DNA of 64,000 bases from G963663365 sp963663365 (GTDB lineage Bacteria; Hinthialibacterota; Hinthialibacteria; Hinthialibacterales; G963663365): assembly GCA_963663365.2 (NCBI GenBank), contig CAXXIH010000001.1, positions 1,240,001 to 1,304,000 on the forward strand. The letters run 5' to 3'. The translations under genes were made by a program, and so were the position numbers. Below, one piece after another: positions 18,315-27,418 of the stretch. How positions within the stretch are numbered: position 1 is the first letter of the stretch; every line of letters begins with the position of its first letter. A model generated the notes under the pieces. That model ran no database searches. It was not told the DNA's origin and worked only from the letters and a program-made list of their open reading frames with translations.

Positions 18315-18926
18315 TCAGTAGTTGATCTTAGTATAAGGAAAGCCTTCCCGGAATTGCCCTTGAATCGGGTGTAAGAAGTCGCCGTTGCTTTTCAAGCCGT
18401 TTGATGAGTTGTAGCGGGCGGCTGAGGTGATGGGCGCATCCAGATCGCCATCCGGTCCAAAACTCATGACATAAAAGGCTGTGTTTTTGCGGTTGGCAAA
18501 GAACTCCGGATCGTTTTGTAATCCGTTCTCGAAACCGCAGCAGGGCATGTTCCAGCCTGCTGAGACTTCAGCATGGTATTGCCCCCAGGTGTTCGGCCAA
18601 AAACGGTCGGCTTTGGCTGACTGGCTCTGCGCGAAAATGTCGTTAATGGAAGTTGTTAGGTAGGCGATCGGTGTCGTTACCGAACGGTGTTGAGCGGGAC
18701 CGTCGATGTGGTTCGGGAAATTGTTGTTATCTATAAAGTATGCCAAGTAGGCCTCATCCACGGCTTTCATCTCCGCTTGAGCGCGAGAAACTTGAGCCCG
18801 GACGCGGGCGTTCAAGAAATTTGGGACGGCAATTGCCGCTAATATTCCTATAATCGCCACAACAATAAGCAACTCAATTAACGTAAATCCCCGAGGGAAT
18901 TGCGGAAAGAGCGTTGTTTTTCTCAT
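18315..18926 (-). CDS. Type II secretion-like pseudopilin
   Basis: 203 residues. RG-FTLIELLIVVAIIGILAA, then IAVPNFLNARVRAQVSRAQAEM, is a textbook class III prepilin leader and spine. The globular region carries VTTPIAYLTTSIND, MSFGPDGDLDAP and a terminal SSNGLKSNGD, as in the pseudopilins at 4435, 26762 and 60252. It lies at the 5' side of the nonulosonate operon on the same strand, with 176 bases between them. Nothing shows co-transcription with neuA. Confidence 0.9.
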   Translation of the reverse strand: MRKTTLFPQFPRGFTLIELLIVVAIIGILAAIAVPNFLNARVRAQVSRAQAEMKAVDEAYLAYFIDNNNFPNHIDGPAQHRSVTTPIAYLTTSINDIFAQSQSAKADRFWPNTWGQYHAEVSAGWNMPCCGFENGLQNDPEFFANRKNTAFYVMSFGPDGDLDAPITSAARYNSSNGLKSNGDFLHPIQGQFREGFPYTKINY

Positions 18927-19068
18927 GCTCGCGGTTCTTTTTATACTCCATCACAGTCCCGGCCATGATTGTTACATGACTGATATGTTGTGAATAGACC
19001 GGAGGGCATAATGGGATGAATTTCGGGTGGTATACGTGAGAGCCGGGCAGGAGTAATATCTTTCTATC

Positions 19069-19377
19069 ATGATATTCTCACTGTCTCTGCTTTTTGTGGC
19101 GCTGCTTTTCTATTATTTGCGCACTAGACCAAAGACGGTCGAGAATTCTATCTTTTTTGCTGTTTGTTGGTTTTTCTTAAGTGCAGGCTTGTTTCGTGGC
19201 TTGGATGATTTGGATTGGTTTATATCCTATGTGGATGACGGTGGAATGACCCTATTCTTAGGATGGATGGTTTTAGGGATTGTCTTGTATATTGTGTGCC
19301 CGAACTCCTCTTCATCGAGGCATCAGGAAACCGACGCATCTGGGCCGGAAACGGAAGTGGAGAATATCGAATCGTGA
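19069..19377 (+). CDS. Small three-helix membrane protein, hypothetical
   Basis: 102 residues with three hydrophobic stretches (about 2-15, 26-41 and 62-76) and a polar, acidic C-terminal tail. I do not recognise a family. An AGGAG lies about 18 bases before the ATG, longer than usual, so expression is uncertain. It precedes the UROD-family gene by 54 bases on the same strand and could be co-transcribed with it. Confidence 0.45.
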   Translation: MIFSLSLLFVALLFYYLRTRPKTVENSIFFAVCWFFLSAGLFRGLDDLDWFISYVDDGGMTLFLGWMVLGIVLYIVCPNSSSSRHQETDASGPETEVENIES

Positions 19378-19431
19378 TACAGCAATACTGTAATTCGATT
19401 GAAACCGAGCTATTGCACGATTGGGGGTAAG

Positions 19432-20556
19432 ATGATGACACCGAAAGAACGGATGATGAGGGCCCTGAGCCGGGAAAAACCGGATCGTTTGCCTTGTACA
19501 ATTCACCAATGGCAGCAATTTCATCTCGACAATTATATGGACGGGCTGGATGCTTTGGCAGCGTTTGAACGTACGGGAATGGATGCGGCCATCCAGTATT
19601 TCGAGGCCATGGGGCAGTTCTGGATTCCGAATGCCGAACTATACATTGTCCAAACTCCCGAATGGCGGGAAGAGATTGAGGTTGTGGATCCCAATCCCAC
19701 CAATAAGATCTTGCACCATACCATCACCACGCCCGGAGGTGTTTTAACCTACAAGACCGGCGGCAACCTCACCACGACATGGATAACTGAATTTCTGGTC
19801 AAAAAACATGAGGATCTGGATTTGATCAAAAAGTACATGCCTGTTGCAAAACTGGACCGTAAGGCCATTGCCGCTGCCTATGATGAAGTCGGGGACAAGG
19901 GCATATTGCGCGGCTTTGTGTGGGGCGACCAGGCGGGGTGTTGGCAACATGCGTGTTGTTTGATGGATGCTGAGGATTTGATCTTGGAGACGGTGGATCA
20001 CCCGGATTGGGTGCACCGCTTCATGAAGGTTTTACTCGATAAGAAACTCCGGTTTATTGAGGAATCCCTTACCGCCGCGAAATTCGACCTTATCGAAACC
20101 GGTGGTGGCGCGGCCAGTGATACGTTGATATCTCCGTCTCTGCACCGTGAGTTTTGTTTACCTTATGATCGTGAAATTCATCGCGCGTTGCATGATGCCG
20201 GACATATCTGCACCTACCACACCTGTGGCGGCATGATCCACATCTTGGATTTGATTGTCGAAAATGAGGCTGATGCCTCAGAGACTCTCTCCCCGCCGGG
20301 AATTGGCGGCAATATCATAGATCCAAAAACAGTGACAGAAGCCTATGAAGGCAAGGTGGCCATGATCGGTGGTATGGACCAGATGGCGTTTTTGACGCGG
20401 GGCACCCCTGAGCAGATTCGGGCCGAGGTACACCGGCTCTTTGAGGGATTCGGCAAAAATGGGGGCTATATCATGTCCGGTTGCGACCACTTTTTCGATG
20501 CCCCGGCCGCGAATTTATGTGCCTATGCTGAAGCCGCGCGTGAATGCACCTATTAA
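19432..20556 (+). CDS. Uroporphyrinogen decarboxylase-family protein
   Basis: 374 residues of the UROD/MtaA-like TIM-barrel family: MTPKERMMRALSREKPDRLPC at the N-terminus, FDLIETGGGAASDTLISPSL, then YHTCGGMIHILDLIVENEAD and VAMIGGMDQMAFLTRGTPEQI, closing with GGYIMSGCDHFFDAPAANL. True HemE has an N-terminal RQAGR motif, absent here. The HTCG segment and the late Cys (SGCDH) are as in cobalamin-dependent methyltransferase or demethylase relatives, so a corrinoid-linked methyl transfer or a secondary catabolic role is more likely than haem synthesis. The ATG at 19432 follows GGGGG with a normal spacer, chosen over a TTG at 19399. Confidence 0.85.
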   Translation: MMTPKERMMRALSREKPDRLPCTIHQWQQFHLDNYMDGLDALAAFERTGMDAAIQYFEAMGQFWIPNAELYIVQTPEWREEIEVVDPNPTNKILHHTITTPGGVLTYKTGGNLTTTWITEFLVKKHEDLDLIKKYMPVAKLDRKAIAAAYDEVGDKGILRGFVWGDQAGCWQHACCLMDAEDLILETVDHPDWVHRFMKVLLDKKLRFIEESLTAAKFDLIETGGGAASDTLISPSLHREFCLPYDREIHRALHDAGHICTYHTCGGMIHILDLIVENEADASETLSPPGIGGNIIDPKTVTEAYEGKVAMIGGMDQMAFLTRGTPEQIRAEVHRLFEGFGKNGGYIMSGCDHFFDAPAANLCAYAEAARECTY

Positions 20557-20646
20557 CCGTTCTTTAGGTAGCAGGATTTCAATCGCCCGGTGGCTATCGC
20601 ACAACGGGATGATGCTCTTTGAGGTGTAGATATGAATATCTACTTC

Positions 20647-23103
20647 CTACCATGGACGCTTTAAATTTAGCGCTTCCGGCTGTTTCGGGATGACATAAAG
20701 TTCGAAGTTCCATTTGCCCGGGCCACCCGGCGAATCTTCAAGATAGATGGTTGCGCGATAGCCATTCTCGGCCGTTGGTTGTTCCAATACAAAGGGATGG
20801 CGGGGTCTCGATTCGATGTTGCGGACTACCACTGTTACTTCTTGTTGAGGTAACGGATTGATGAATTTATGCTTCATATGATTGATCGGGCTATCGCGGA
20901 TGTGTTTCACGTCCAAATTGTCTCCGGAAACATAAAGCATATCGCGCCCATCGATGCTCCCTTCCCATTGCAGGATTTGGATTGCGTCTCCCCCGTGTTC
21001 ACGAAGAATTTCATTATAGTGGTTCTGTTGTTTTTCGATGATTGTATCGATTTCATCCATCGAGGGGGCCTTCGCAAGAATCGTTTCCGCTTTTTCTAAA
21101 TCCTCCAATGCCATGTTTGCACAAGCGAGCAGCTGGTCGATTCCGAATAGCCGGTAACGTTCGGCGGTTTGGTGATAAAAATGTTCTTTGGTCTGTTGTA
21201 ATTCTCCAGCCAGTGTTTGAAGCCGCCTTTTTGATGCTTCGTTCCGATCATTACGGTAATTGAAATAAGCGAAACAGATCTTAACATAAAGGTTGTTTGT
21301 TCTTATCAGTGCATACGTTGAATCCAATGCATCCTGTACTTCATCGGCCAGAGACTGCGGCTCGATCTTGGATTTTGCTTTCTTGAAAATTTTCAGCATG
21401 CGTTCTGAGGTTTCAAGCCCCCGATCCAAGAGCCGTACTGTCTCTTTTTCGCGTCCCAAGCAAGGTTTAATCATAGTTGAGGCCAGCCAATCGAGATGCG
21501 CTTTGCCATAATCGATTTCGGGAATACCCTGCATCGGGAAGATATTGTCGCGAAGGTGTGGCAACGTGTTCCATTTTTTGCTTTCCGCCACCGGCTTGAT
21601 ATAAATGCCGTCTTTGTAGGCCTGGGATGAAAGCATATAGATTTTCCCCATTGGTTTGGCTGCCGCTTTGCCAAAATGAATGGCCGCAAAGTCCTCGGCT
21701 ATGGTGCGTAAATTCTCATAAGGATTCCAAGCGAGGCGCAATGCGGTATAGGCCGTAACACCGCCGGTACCCCAATCTGGTTGGGCCGGAGCGTCAAAGC
21801 CGAGGCCGGTAACGTTTGTCGGTTCTGCTTTTAAAACTGTTTTGAGGCCTCTTTGGTAATAAGGTCCGGGGAAACTGGCAAAAAGGCCGGGGCCGCTGGT
21901 GTGATACTCCATTGCCTCGAATTCAACAATGGTTGAATGGGGTGTCAGATTAAAAGTCGGATTGAAGGGTTGATAGTACCAACGATCAGTAAGCGTAATT
22001 TTAGGCTCAATAAACAAGTTTTTTACCGGGATTTCGTTGGTAAAGATGCCGCTAAATACTTCGGGATTGGTGTGTTGTTCCGAATCGCTGGTAACCCAGG
22101 TCCGGTGGTAATACAGTTTATTGAACTCTCCAACAACAACCTCGTGAATCTTTTTCACAAAAGTCCGGTAACGCTTTTCGAGTGTCCATTCAGGAGCCTG
22201 GTCCTGCATGTGCATAATATCGATGATTTCGTAATTACCCCAATTCTGTGTGGATTCACCCGTGCGGATGCCAACACCATCAATCTCGGGAAGGGTGTTG
22301 AGCAGTTTTCGGTATTTTTCCTGTATTGCCTTCCAAAAAGCGGGGTCGGATAAAGAAACCTTCGCGCCGCATTCTTTTAGCAAAGAGGGGTGATAGGTGA
22401 ACTCATCCCCGTATGTGAAATATTTCAAATGCAGGGCATGTGCGTAATCGATGAGCTCTTTGGTTTCGGCAATTTTCTTTTGATTTTCAGAGCGTTCAAA
22501 TTCGGAATCCCACGAGATTAGATTGAGTGGATTCTCTCCCGAAACCCAGGTTAGCCCGTGCCGCAGGCAGCTACGCAATCCTTCTTTGGTTTTTGCCGGT
22601 CCCCCCTTGGCTTGTGGTGGATGGCGGATTGGTAGAGCGGGAACGCGAGTGAGGTTGAGTTTTGGAATTTCTTTATCAACACGCATCCTGTCCCAAATCC
22701 AATAAAGGCCGTAAACATCTCCAAGCAGCGAACCGCCGGATATAACAAGTATTCGCGATTCGCCGTGTTTCAGTGTTCGTATTTCGTATCCCTGATCGCT
22801 ATCGAGTTCTTGCAGTTCCAATTGGCCTTGAGCGAGTAGATCGGCGGTCAGATTGTTTTGCTGCGGTCCGCCGACAGCGATTGTGTTTCCTTTTAAATCC
22901 GCATCCGGCGATGTTACCTCAAAGTGAATTCCGAGTTTTTCGCCATCACGAATTAGGTCCTCAATGCAGACACGAATGGCCTCATCGTTCTTATAGGAAT
23001 CATTCAAGGCAATGTGCCATGTCTCCTCTGCCCGTGCGGAGATTGATAGAATCGATAAAAAGAGCAGGGAGGCAGTCACAGAGAAAAAACAGCGCAAACT
23101 CAT
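20647..23103 (-). CDS. Secreted GH67-like alpha-glucuronidase-related protein
   Basis: 818 residues with a signal peptide (MSLRCFFSVTASLLFL ... ARA). The N-terminal domain resembles the alpha-glucuronidase N-domain: TIAVGGPQQN, YEIRTLKHGESRILVISGG, GDVYGLYWIWDRM. A TIM-barrel-like middle part follows (about 150-470), with LHLKYFTYGDEFTYHPSLL, IDGVGIRTGESTQNWG, LYYHRTWVTSDSEQH and KNLFIEPKITLTDRWYYQPFNP; carboxylates in these strands could be catalytic. The C-terminal 300 residues are helical plus a beta domain. I infer a periplasmic or extracellular glycan hydrolase, perhaps for a glucuronoxylan-like substrate, but the catalytic pair is not proven. The ATG at 23103 has AAAGGTG upstream, preferred to a GTG at 23112. 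Confidence 0.6.
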   Translation of the reverse strand: MSLRCFFSVTASLLFLSILSISARAEETWHIALNDSYKNDEAIRVCIEDLIRDGEKLGIHFEVTSPDADLKGNTIAVGGPQQNNLTADLLAQGQLELQELDSDQGYEIRTLKHGESRILVISGGSLLGDVYGLYWIWDRMRVDKEIPKLNLTRVPALPIRHPPQAKGGPAKTKEGLRSCLRHGLTWVSGENPLNLISWDSEFERSENQKKIAETKELIDYAHALHLKYFTYGDEFTYHPSLLKECGAKVSLSDPAFWKAIQEKYRKLLNTLPEIDGVGIRTGESTQNWGNYEIIDIMHMQDQAPEWTLEKRYRTFVKKIHEVVVGEFNKLYYHRTWVTSDSEQHTNPEVFSGIFTNEIPVKNLFIEPKITLTDRWYYQPFNPTFNLTPHSTIVEFEAMEYHTSGPGLFASFPGPYYQRGLKTVLKAEPTNVTGLGFDAPAQPDWGTGGVTAYTALRLAWNPYENLRTIAEDFAAIHFGKAAAKPMGKIYMLSSQAYKDGIYIKPVAESKKWNTLPHLRDNIFPMQGIPEIDYGKAHLDWLASTMIKPCLGREKETVRLLDRGLETSERMLKIFKKAKSKIEPQSLADEVQDALDSTYALIRTNNLYVKICFAYFNYRNDRNEASKRRLQTLAGELQQTKEHFYHQTAERYRLFGIDQLLACANMALEDLEKAETILAKAPSMDEIDTIIEKQQNHYNEILREHGGDAIQILQWEGSIDGRDMLYVSGDNLDVKHIRDSPINHMKHKFINPLPQQEVTVVVRNIESRPRHPFVLEQPTAENGYRATIYLEDSPGGPGKWNFELYVIPKQPEALNLKRPW

Positions 23104-23283
23104 ACGAATCACCTTTTGAATCTGAAATTTATTATGGAGACAAGATTGTAGGCTTTGAGGCTGGCTAAGCGCAATAGCCTGAGTGGAGAGTGAAGTTGCT
23201 TGTACAGACGATGAATTGTCTTAAGTAGTGTCTAAAGTCTTCTTATTATTGGTATCCAAACCACCACCGGGCCAGAAAATAGC

Positions 23284-23320
23284 AAAAAGAAACCCCGGCG
23301 CCGAAAGGCTTTGCCGGGGC
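23284..23320 (-). terminator. Intrinsic terminator after YD-repeat protein A
   Basis: On the minus strand: GCCCCGGC, a loop with an inner GCC/GGC pair, GCCGGGG, then TTTCTTTTT. It lies about 93 bases after the stop codon of the gene at 23413 and ends that transcription unit. Confidence 0.85.
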
Positions 23321-23412
23321 AGATGAGAGGGTGTTGATTGCAGATTGTTCCTTAGCTCTGTTCCTTTGTATTTTGCAGCATGCAGATGCAAAGAGATGAA
23401 GCATCCAAATGG

Positions 23413-24315
23413 TTATTTCGATTTGACCGCGACATCCTCTGTGTAATACTCGATCTCCCGATGATATTCACGGTATGGCTCTATTCCGGATGCCGCAATT
23501 GTGGATGAAAAATTGTATTGAATGCGTTCGATCCAATTATCCTGTTCGTCATAGACATAGCTGGTTGTTTGCCAATTGGGATTAATACTGCCGGTGTTGT
23601 ATTGCACGTGGAGCACAGGATTCTGTTTGTAGTCATACGCATTTAAATATTTGCTTTCGACTGTTCCATCTGATGCATAATCTGTTCTTTCTGTTCTTAA
23701 ACCGTTGTCGCCGTAGACGGCATCCCATTTTCCGGTGATATTGCCTTCAGCATCTTTGTAGACGGTTAATATTCGCCTTCCATCATTGTCATTCACATAT
23801 CCCTCAAGATGGATCAATTTTCCATTCATATCATACAATTTCTTCTGAATTTCATAGCCACGCTCATCGTAAATCCGCTCGTAATTGGTTTGCCCGATGA
23901 TCTTTCCTTCTGGATCGTATTTGCTGTCTTGGAGCACATTTCCATGCTCATCATAGGTATACTTTGTTATTGATGTGATTTCGTCATTGCCTTTGTATTG
24001 TGTCGAAGCGATCCTCAGTCCGTTCTCACCGTGTTCGTTAACTGTTCGGTTTTGGACTGTTCCATCCGCATCCATTCGCGTTGATTCGATGAGGAAGCCT
24101 TCCGGGCTAAAGCGATTAATTTGTTTGTATTTTATCTTAGGAGCATTCTCCCCCGGAGGAGTCACGGCATTGTCAACCATATGGTCTATGACCGTCATGA
24201 TGGTTTGCGCCACGTGGCCCTTAAGATGCATGCTTTCCCAGTTATTTGCCGATCCTGAAAAAGTATTGCCCGCTTGTAGAAGGAAAACAAGAATCGATAT
24301 CTGTAATAAACGCAT
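23413..24315 (-). CDS. Secreted YD-repeat-like protein A
   Basis: 300 residues. A signal peptide (MRLLQISILVFLLQAG) is followed by NNWESMHLKGHVAQT and about ten degenerate repeats of 18-22 residues with a YDEHGN / YDPEGKI / YDERGYE core, as in RHS/YD-repeat and MORN-like beta-sheet proteins. It ends YREYHREIEYYTED. It is a paralogue of the gene at 24502: same signal-WES-LKG opening, same repeat order, same end. It is too short for an RHS toxin cage and has no toxin domain. Role unknown; surface or periplasmic carbohydrate or peptidoglycan contact is only a guess. AGGAGGG at 24322-24328 fixes the ATG at 24315. Confidence 0.75.
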   Translation of the reverse strand: MRLLQISILVFLLQAGNTFSGSANNWESMHLKGHVAQTIMTVIDHMVDNAVTPPGENAPKIKYKQINRFSPEGFLIESTRMDADGTVQNRTVNEHGENGLRIASTQYKGNDEITSITKYTYDEHGNVLQDSKYDPEGKIIGQTNYERIYDERGYEIQKKLYDMNGKLIHLEGYVNDNDGRRILTVYKDAEGNITGKWDAVYGDNGLRTERTDYASDGTVESKYLNAYDYKQNPVLHVQYNTGSINPNWQTTSYVYDEQDNWIERIQYNFSSTIAASGIEPYREYHREIEYYTEDVAVKSK

Positions 24316-24320
24316 CAGTA

Positions 24321-24460
24321 GCCCTCCTAGAGCAATGATAGCAAACTGAAGATGCGGAGCCCCCTGCACAGATGAGGTCCCCACACCTGGTTTGTGCGTC
24401 TGGCTAGAATATATCGCGAGCCGTGCCGGATGTCCGGCAAAACTCTGGAATTTCCTCCCG
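24321..24460 (-). ncRNA. Conserved leader RNA candidate, copy A
   Basis: This 5' region is almost base-for-base the same as 25439-25570, upstream of the paralogous gene. In the transcript sense it holds a GCCGG-acat-CCGGC hairpin (24423-24436) and a longer arm: GCACA pairs with TGTGC and encloses AGGT/ACCT (24364-24398). It ends in the AGGAGGG ribosome binding site. Between copies the outer arm changes from G-C to G-U in RNA, a pairing-compatible substitution. It does not match a riboswitch class that I know. Confidence 0.5.
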
Positions 24461-24501
24461 CAAGTAATCATGCAAACCGTAATTCAGCCTCTTTGTTTCT
24501 T

Positions 24502-25425
24502 TTAGTTTGACTGTTCGATTGCGTCATCTGCGAAATACTTGATTTCCCGTTGATATTTACGGTGCAGCTCCGGTCCGGATCTAAATTTATGCGACATGAA
24601 TGAGAGCGTTTTGTTTTCAATCCAATTACCTTGTGCGTCATAAACATAGCTGGTTGTCCACCAGCTGGGATAAGCAGTACCCGATGCGTAGTGCGCGCTT
24701 AACACTCGGTTCCCTTTATTATCGTAAGCGTATAAATGCTTTTGTTCTCCAATTCCATCGGCCATATAATCGATTCCATCGGCCACATAATCGATGCTTT
24801 CTGTCTTTAGGCCTTTTTCACTGTAAATGTCTTTTCTTTTTACGATAATATTGCCATCCGCGTCTTTTCTGATTGTCTGTACCGGATTGCCGCAATTGTC
24901 ATAGAGATATTCTATTGAACTGACTAATTTTCCATTTTCATTGTATGTCTTTTTTTGAATTTCATAGCCTTGGTCGTCATAAATCCGTTCGTAAGATTTT
25001 TGCTCAGTAAGATTGCCTTTAGGATCGTATTCTTTGCTTTCGATGCAATCGTCGTGATCGTTGTAAACATACTTCGTGATTGATTTGAGCTGATTACTCT
25101 TTTCATAAATTGTTCTTTTAATTTCATTTCCGTTTGTATCATGTTCGAAAACCATTCGGTTGACAACTTCGCCGTTTTCATTCAAACGTATCGACTCGAT
25201 GAGATAGCCATCGGGATTAAAACGATGAATTCGTGTATAAAATCTCACTGGGGTAATTGAAGAAGAAACAGAATTTTCGTCATCTGTTGAATAAGTGGTA
25301 ACCGTTGTCGCCGTTTCGGCTACGCAGCCTTTTAGGTTTCTGCTTTCCCAATCGTTTTCCACTTCTGCAACGGCGATGCCTGCCACAAGAAGATAGGCGA
25401 TCATTGAAATGGCCGGTAAATGCAT
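24502..25425 (-). CDS. Secreted YD-repeat-like protein B
   Basis: 307 residues, paralogue of the gene at 23413. Signal peptide MHLPAISMIAYLLVAGIAVA, then NDWESRNLKGCVAET and the same run of YD-type repeats (YNDHDDC, YDPKGNL, YDDQGYE, YDNCGNP, YDNKGNR, YDAQGNW), ending HRKYQREIKYFADD. A local duplication inside the protein gives YVADGID-YMADGI. The two proteins have drifted at many positions although their leaders are nearly identical. The ribosome binding site AGGAGGG precedes the ATG with the same spacing as in copy A. Likely co-transcribed with the GH20-like gene upstream. Function unknown. Confidence 0.75.
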   Translation of the reverse strand: MHLPAISMIAYLLVAGIAVAEVENDWESRNLKGCVAETATTVTTYSTDDENSVSSSITPVRFYTRIHRFNPDGYLIESIRLNENGEVVNRMVFEHDTNGNEIKRTIYEKSNQLKSITKYVYNDHDDCIESKEYDPKGNLTEQKSYERIYDDQGYEIQKKTYNENGKLVSSIEYLYDNCGNPVQTIRKDADGNIIVKRKDIYSEKGLKTESIDYVADGIDYMADGIGEQKHLYAYDNKGNRVLSAHYASGTAYPSWWTTSYVYDAQGNWIENKTLSFMSHKFRSGPELHRKYQREIKYFADDAIEQSN

Positions 25426-25430
25426 CGTAG

Positions 25431-25570
25431 GCCCTCCTAGAGCGATATTTGCTGACTACAAATGCGGAACCCCCTACACAGATGAGGTCCCCACACCTGA
25501 TTTGTGCGTCTGGCTAGAATATATCGCGAGCCGTGCCGGATGTCCGGCGAAACTTCGGTAATTTCCCAAC
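25431..25570 (-). ncRNA. Conserved leader RNA candidate, copy B
   Basis: Second copy of the leader at 24321-24460, located in the 151-base gap between the GH20-like gene and YD protein B. The GCCGG-acat-CCGGC hairpin (25503-25556 region) and the GCACA...AGGT...ACCT...TGTGT arm are kept; the last base of the arm changes so that G pairs with U. Sequence identity is far higher than in the flanking coding regions. Confidence 0.5.
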
Positions 25571-25576
25571 GGATAG

Positions 25577-26713
25577 CTACTTTGTTACTCCTTGCTGGAT
25601 AACCTGGATGACCTCGGCGATCTGTTTGGCTTCCGCAGGGCCTGTGAATGCCTCGCCTTGGACCAGTGCCTCGCAAACCGGCGCCGGATTCATCCAGCAG
25701 GTGTTCAGGTAGCCGATAATTCCTCCCTGTTGGTCACGCTGTGATGCCTCAAGCAGTGCCAAAGCGGCGTCCTTCTTATTCCATGTACCCGGCCAAACCC
25801 GAAAGCCTTTATCCTGGAAGATCTTCAAAGAGGGATAGTCATCCCGTTTGCCGTAATGCCAATCGCAGATAATGATGTCGTTCGGAATCTTACCGATGGC
25901 CGGAGCGGTACCGTTGATGCTGGCTTCCCATTTTCCATATCCGGTGGCCTGCCCATCCAGCAGCCGGTCGCCCCACATCAACATGCTGACTTTCTTGGTT
26001 TTAACCAAATGCCGGTAGTAATCATTTACTGCTTTGGCAAAGAGTTCGGCGGGATCTTCATCTTTGCAGCGCGGGCATTCTTTACTGGCGATGATAAACA
26101 CTTCATCCATGCCCACGTGGAAGGCATCGGCTTCGAAGGCATCGATCAGTTCGTCCATTAAATCAAAGACGATATCGTTGATGTCCGGATGCAATGGGCA
26201 CCAACTGCGGCAATAGAATTCTTTGCTATCGACGGGGATGTCGGGGATCTCTTCAAATTCCGGATGGGCTTTAAGCAACGCGCCGGGGGGCTCTTTCCAG
26301 GATTGATGGCCCAGGCAATTCATCAGCGGAATGATACGAATGCCGTGTGCGCGGCAAAAATGGGCCAGGTCGTGGGCCTCTTCATGAGTAAGGCCGTTCC
26401 CCGAGGCTATCTCAGGATGGGATTTGAATTGGAAGTTATAGCCAACCTCCAACACGATTGTATTCACACCCCACGGCGCCAGGCATTGTTCCACAGCTTG
26501 TTTGAAAACCGGAATGCCATCCGGGCGAAGGTTGTTAAAATGCACGCCTTGCCATGCTGAGTGCTTTGTTTCGGCGCATTTTGTACAGGTTTTCGGACCG
26601 GTGGCGCATCCGCCAAAGAGCAGCGCTAGAAATAATCCGCTCAGGAGCAAGCTGTACAGTCCATAAGCCCAAAGGCTTGAATAAACTTTGTTGAATTTGT
26701 ATCGCCGAATCAT
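25577..26713 (-). CDS. GH20-like beta-N-acetylhexosaminidase-type lipoprotein
   Basis: 378 residues. A signal segment ends in the lipobox LFGGC, so it is an anchored lipoprotein. The catalytic domain is a GH20-type TIM barrel: GVHFNNLRPDGIP, NTIVLEVGYNF, CRAHGIRIIPLMNCLGHQSW (His-rich strand), AFHVGMDEVFII containing the Asp-Glu catalytic pair of family 20, MLMWGDRLLDG and IICDWHYG. It is short, about 340 residues of barrel, and lacks the usual GH20 N-terminal domain. Predicted to act on N-acetylhexosamine-containing glycans in the periplasm or at the surface. The ATG at 26713 follows AGGAG by eight bases; a GTG at 26722 is less likely. It follows a pseudopilin gene by 48 bases. Confidence 0.75.
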   Translation of the reverse strand: MIRRYKFNKVYSSLWAYGLYSLLLSGLFLALLFGGCATGPKTCTKCAETKHSAWQGVHFNNLRPDGIPVFKQAVEQCLAPWGVNTIVLEVGYNFQFKSHPEIASGNGLTHEEAHDLAHFCRAHGIRIIPLMNCLGHQSWKEPPGALLKAHPEFEEIPDIPVDSKEFYCRSWCPLHPDINDIVFDLMDELIDAFEADAFHVGMDEVFIIASKECPRCKDEDPAELFAKAVNDYYRHLVKTKKVSMLMWGDRLLDGQATGYGKWEASINGTAPAIGKIPNDIIICDWHYGKRDDYPSLKIFQDKGFRVWPGTWNKKDAALALLEASQRDQQGGIIGYLNTCWMNPAPVCEALVQGEAFTGPAEAKQIAEVIQVIQQGVTK

Positions 26714-26761
26714 GGTCCCCACTCCTGTGAATCTTGTATTGATTCTTCGAATTTATGGACT

Positions 26762-27418
26762 TTAGAAAAAAGTGTGCGCATATTGGCCGAATGAGACGCG
26801 GTAACTGCGCGGGGTGGCATCGCTGCTTTGGTCTTTCAGTAAATGCGATTTCCAAATATCCCCGTTTGATATCAGCCCATTGGAGGAGATATATGGCACG
26901 GACTGCCCGGCGGCAATGGTCCAGGCCACATCGTTATAATCCCGGTCCGGCGCGGCGGCGATAAACACCCAGTACGCACCCAGGCTGCCATTGGGGCAGT
27001 GGCTGGTGCCGTAGGTATAAAAAATCCCCGGCGCGAAAGGATCGGTGGGGATAGAGCCGATATAGGCGATGGGGGTGGTCAGTTGTCCGTAAATGCGTCC
27101 GTCGTTATTGATGTCGTAACAATCCAGCCCGATTTCGGCGCATGTTTTTCCCCAACGTTGACTGCCCCATTGATCCAAAACACAATCTTCGGGACGGCCG
27201 GTGCCCTCGTAGCCCTGATCGTTGCCATCCACCATCCAGGTGTTGGATTCCATATGCCGGATCACATTCTGATCAAACAGCATCTTTATATCCGAGTATG
27301 ACCGGGCCAGATTGGCCCGAGTCCGGGCATTCATAAAATTAGGCACAGCGATAGCCGCCAATATCCCGATAATCGCCACCACAATCAGCAACTCAATTAA
27401 TGTGAATCCCTTGTTCAT
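26762..27418 (-). CDS. Type II secretion-like pseudopilin
   Basis: 218 residues. MNKG-FTLIELLIVVAIIGILAA followed by IAVPNFMNARTRANLARSYSDI is the standard leader and helix. The globular part contains LTTPIAYIGSIPTDPFAPG and ends with SSNGLISNGDI. AGGA precedes a pair of in-frame ATGs at 27421 and 27418; the second gives the better spacing. It is the promoter-proximal member of a likely unit with the GH20-like lipoprotein and the YD-repeat twins, placing a pilin beside secreted glycan enzymes. Confidence 0.9.
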   Translation of the reverse strand: MNKGFTLIELLIVVAIIGILAAIAVPNFMNARTRANLARSYSDIKMLFDQNVIRHMESNTWMVDGNDQGYEGTGRPEDCVLDQWGSQRWGKTCAEIGLDCYDINNDGRIYGQLTTPIAYIGSIPTDPFAPGIFYTYGTSHCPNGSLGAYWVFIAAAPDRDYNDVAWTIAAGQSVPYISSNGLISNGDIWKSHLLKDQSSDATPRSYRVSFGQYAHTFF

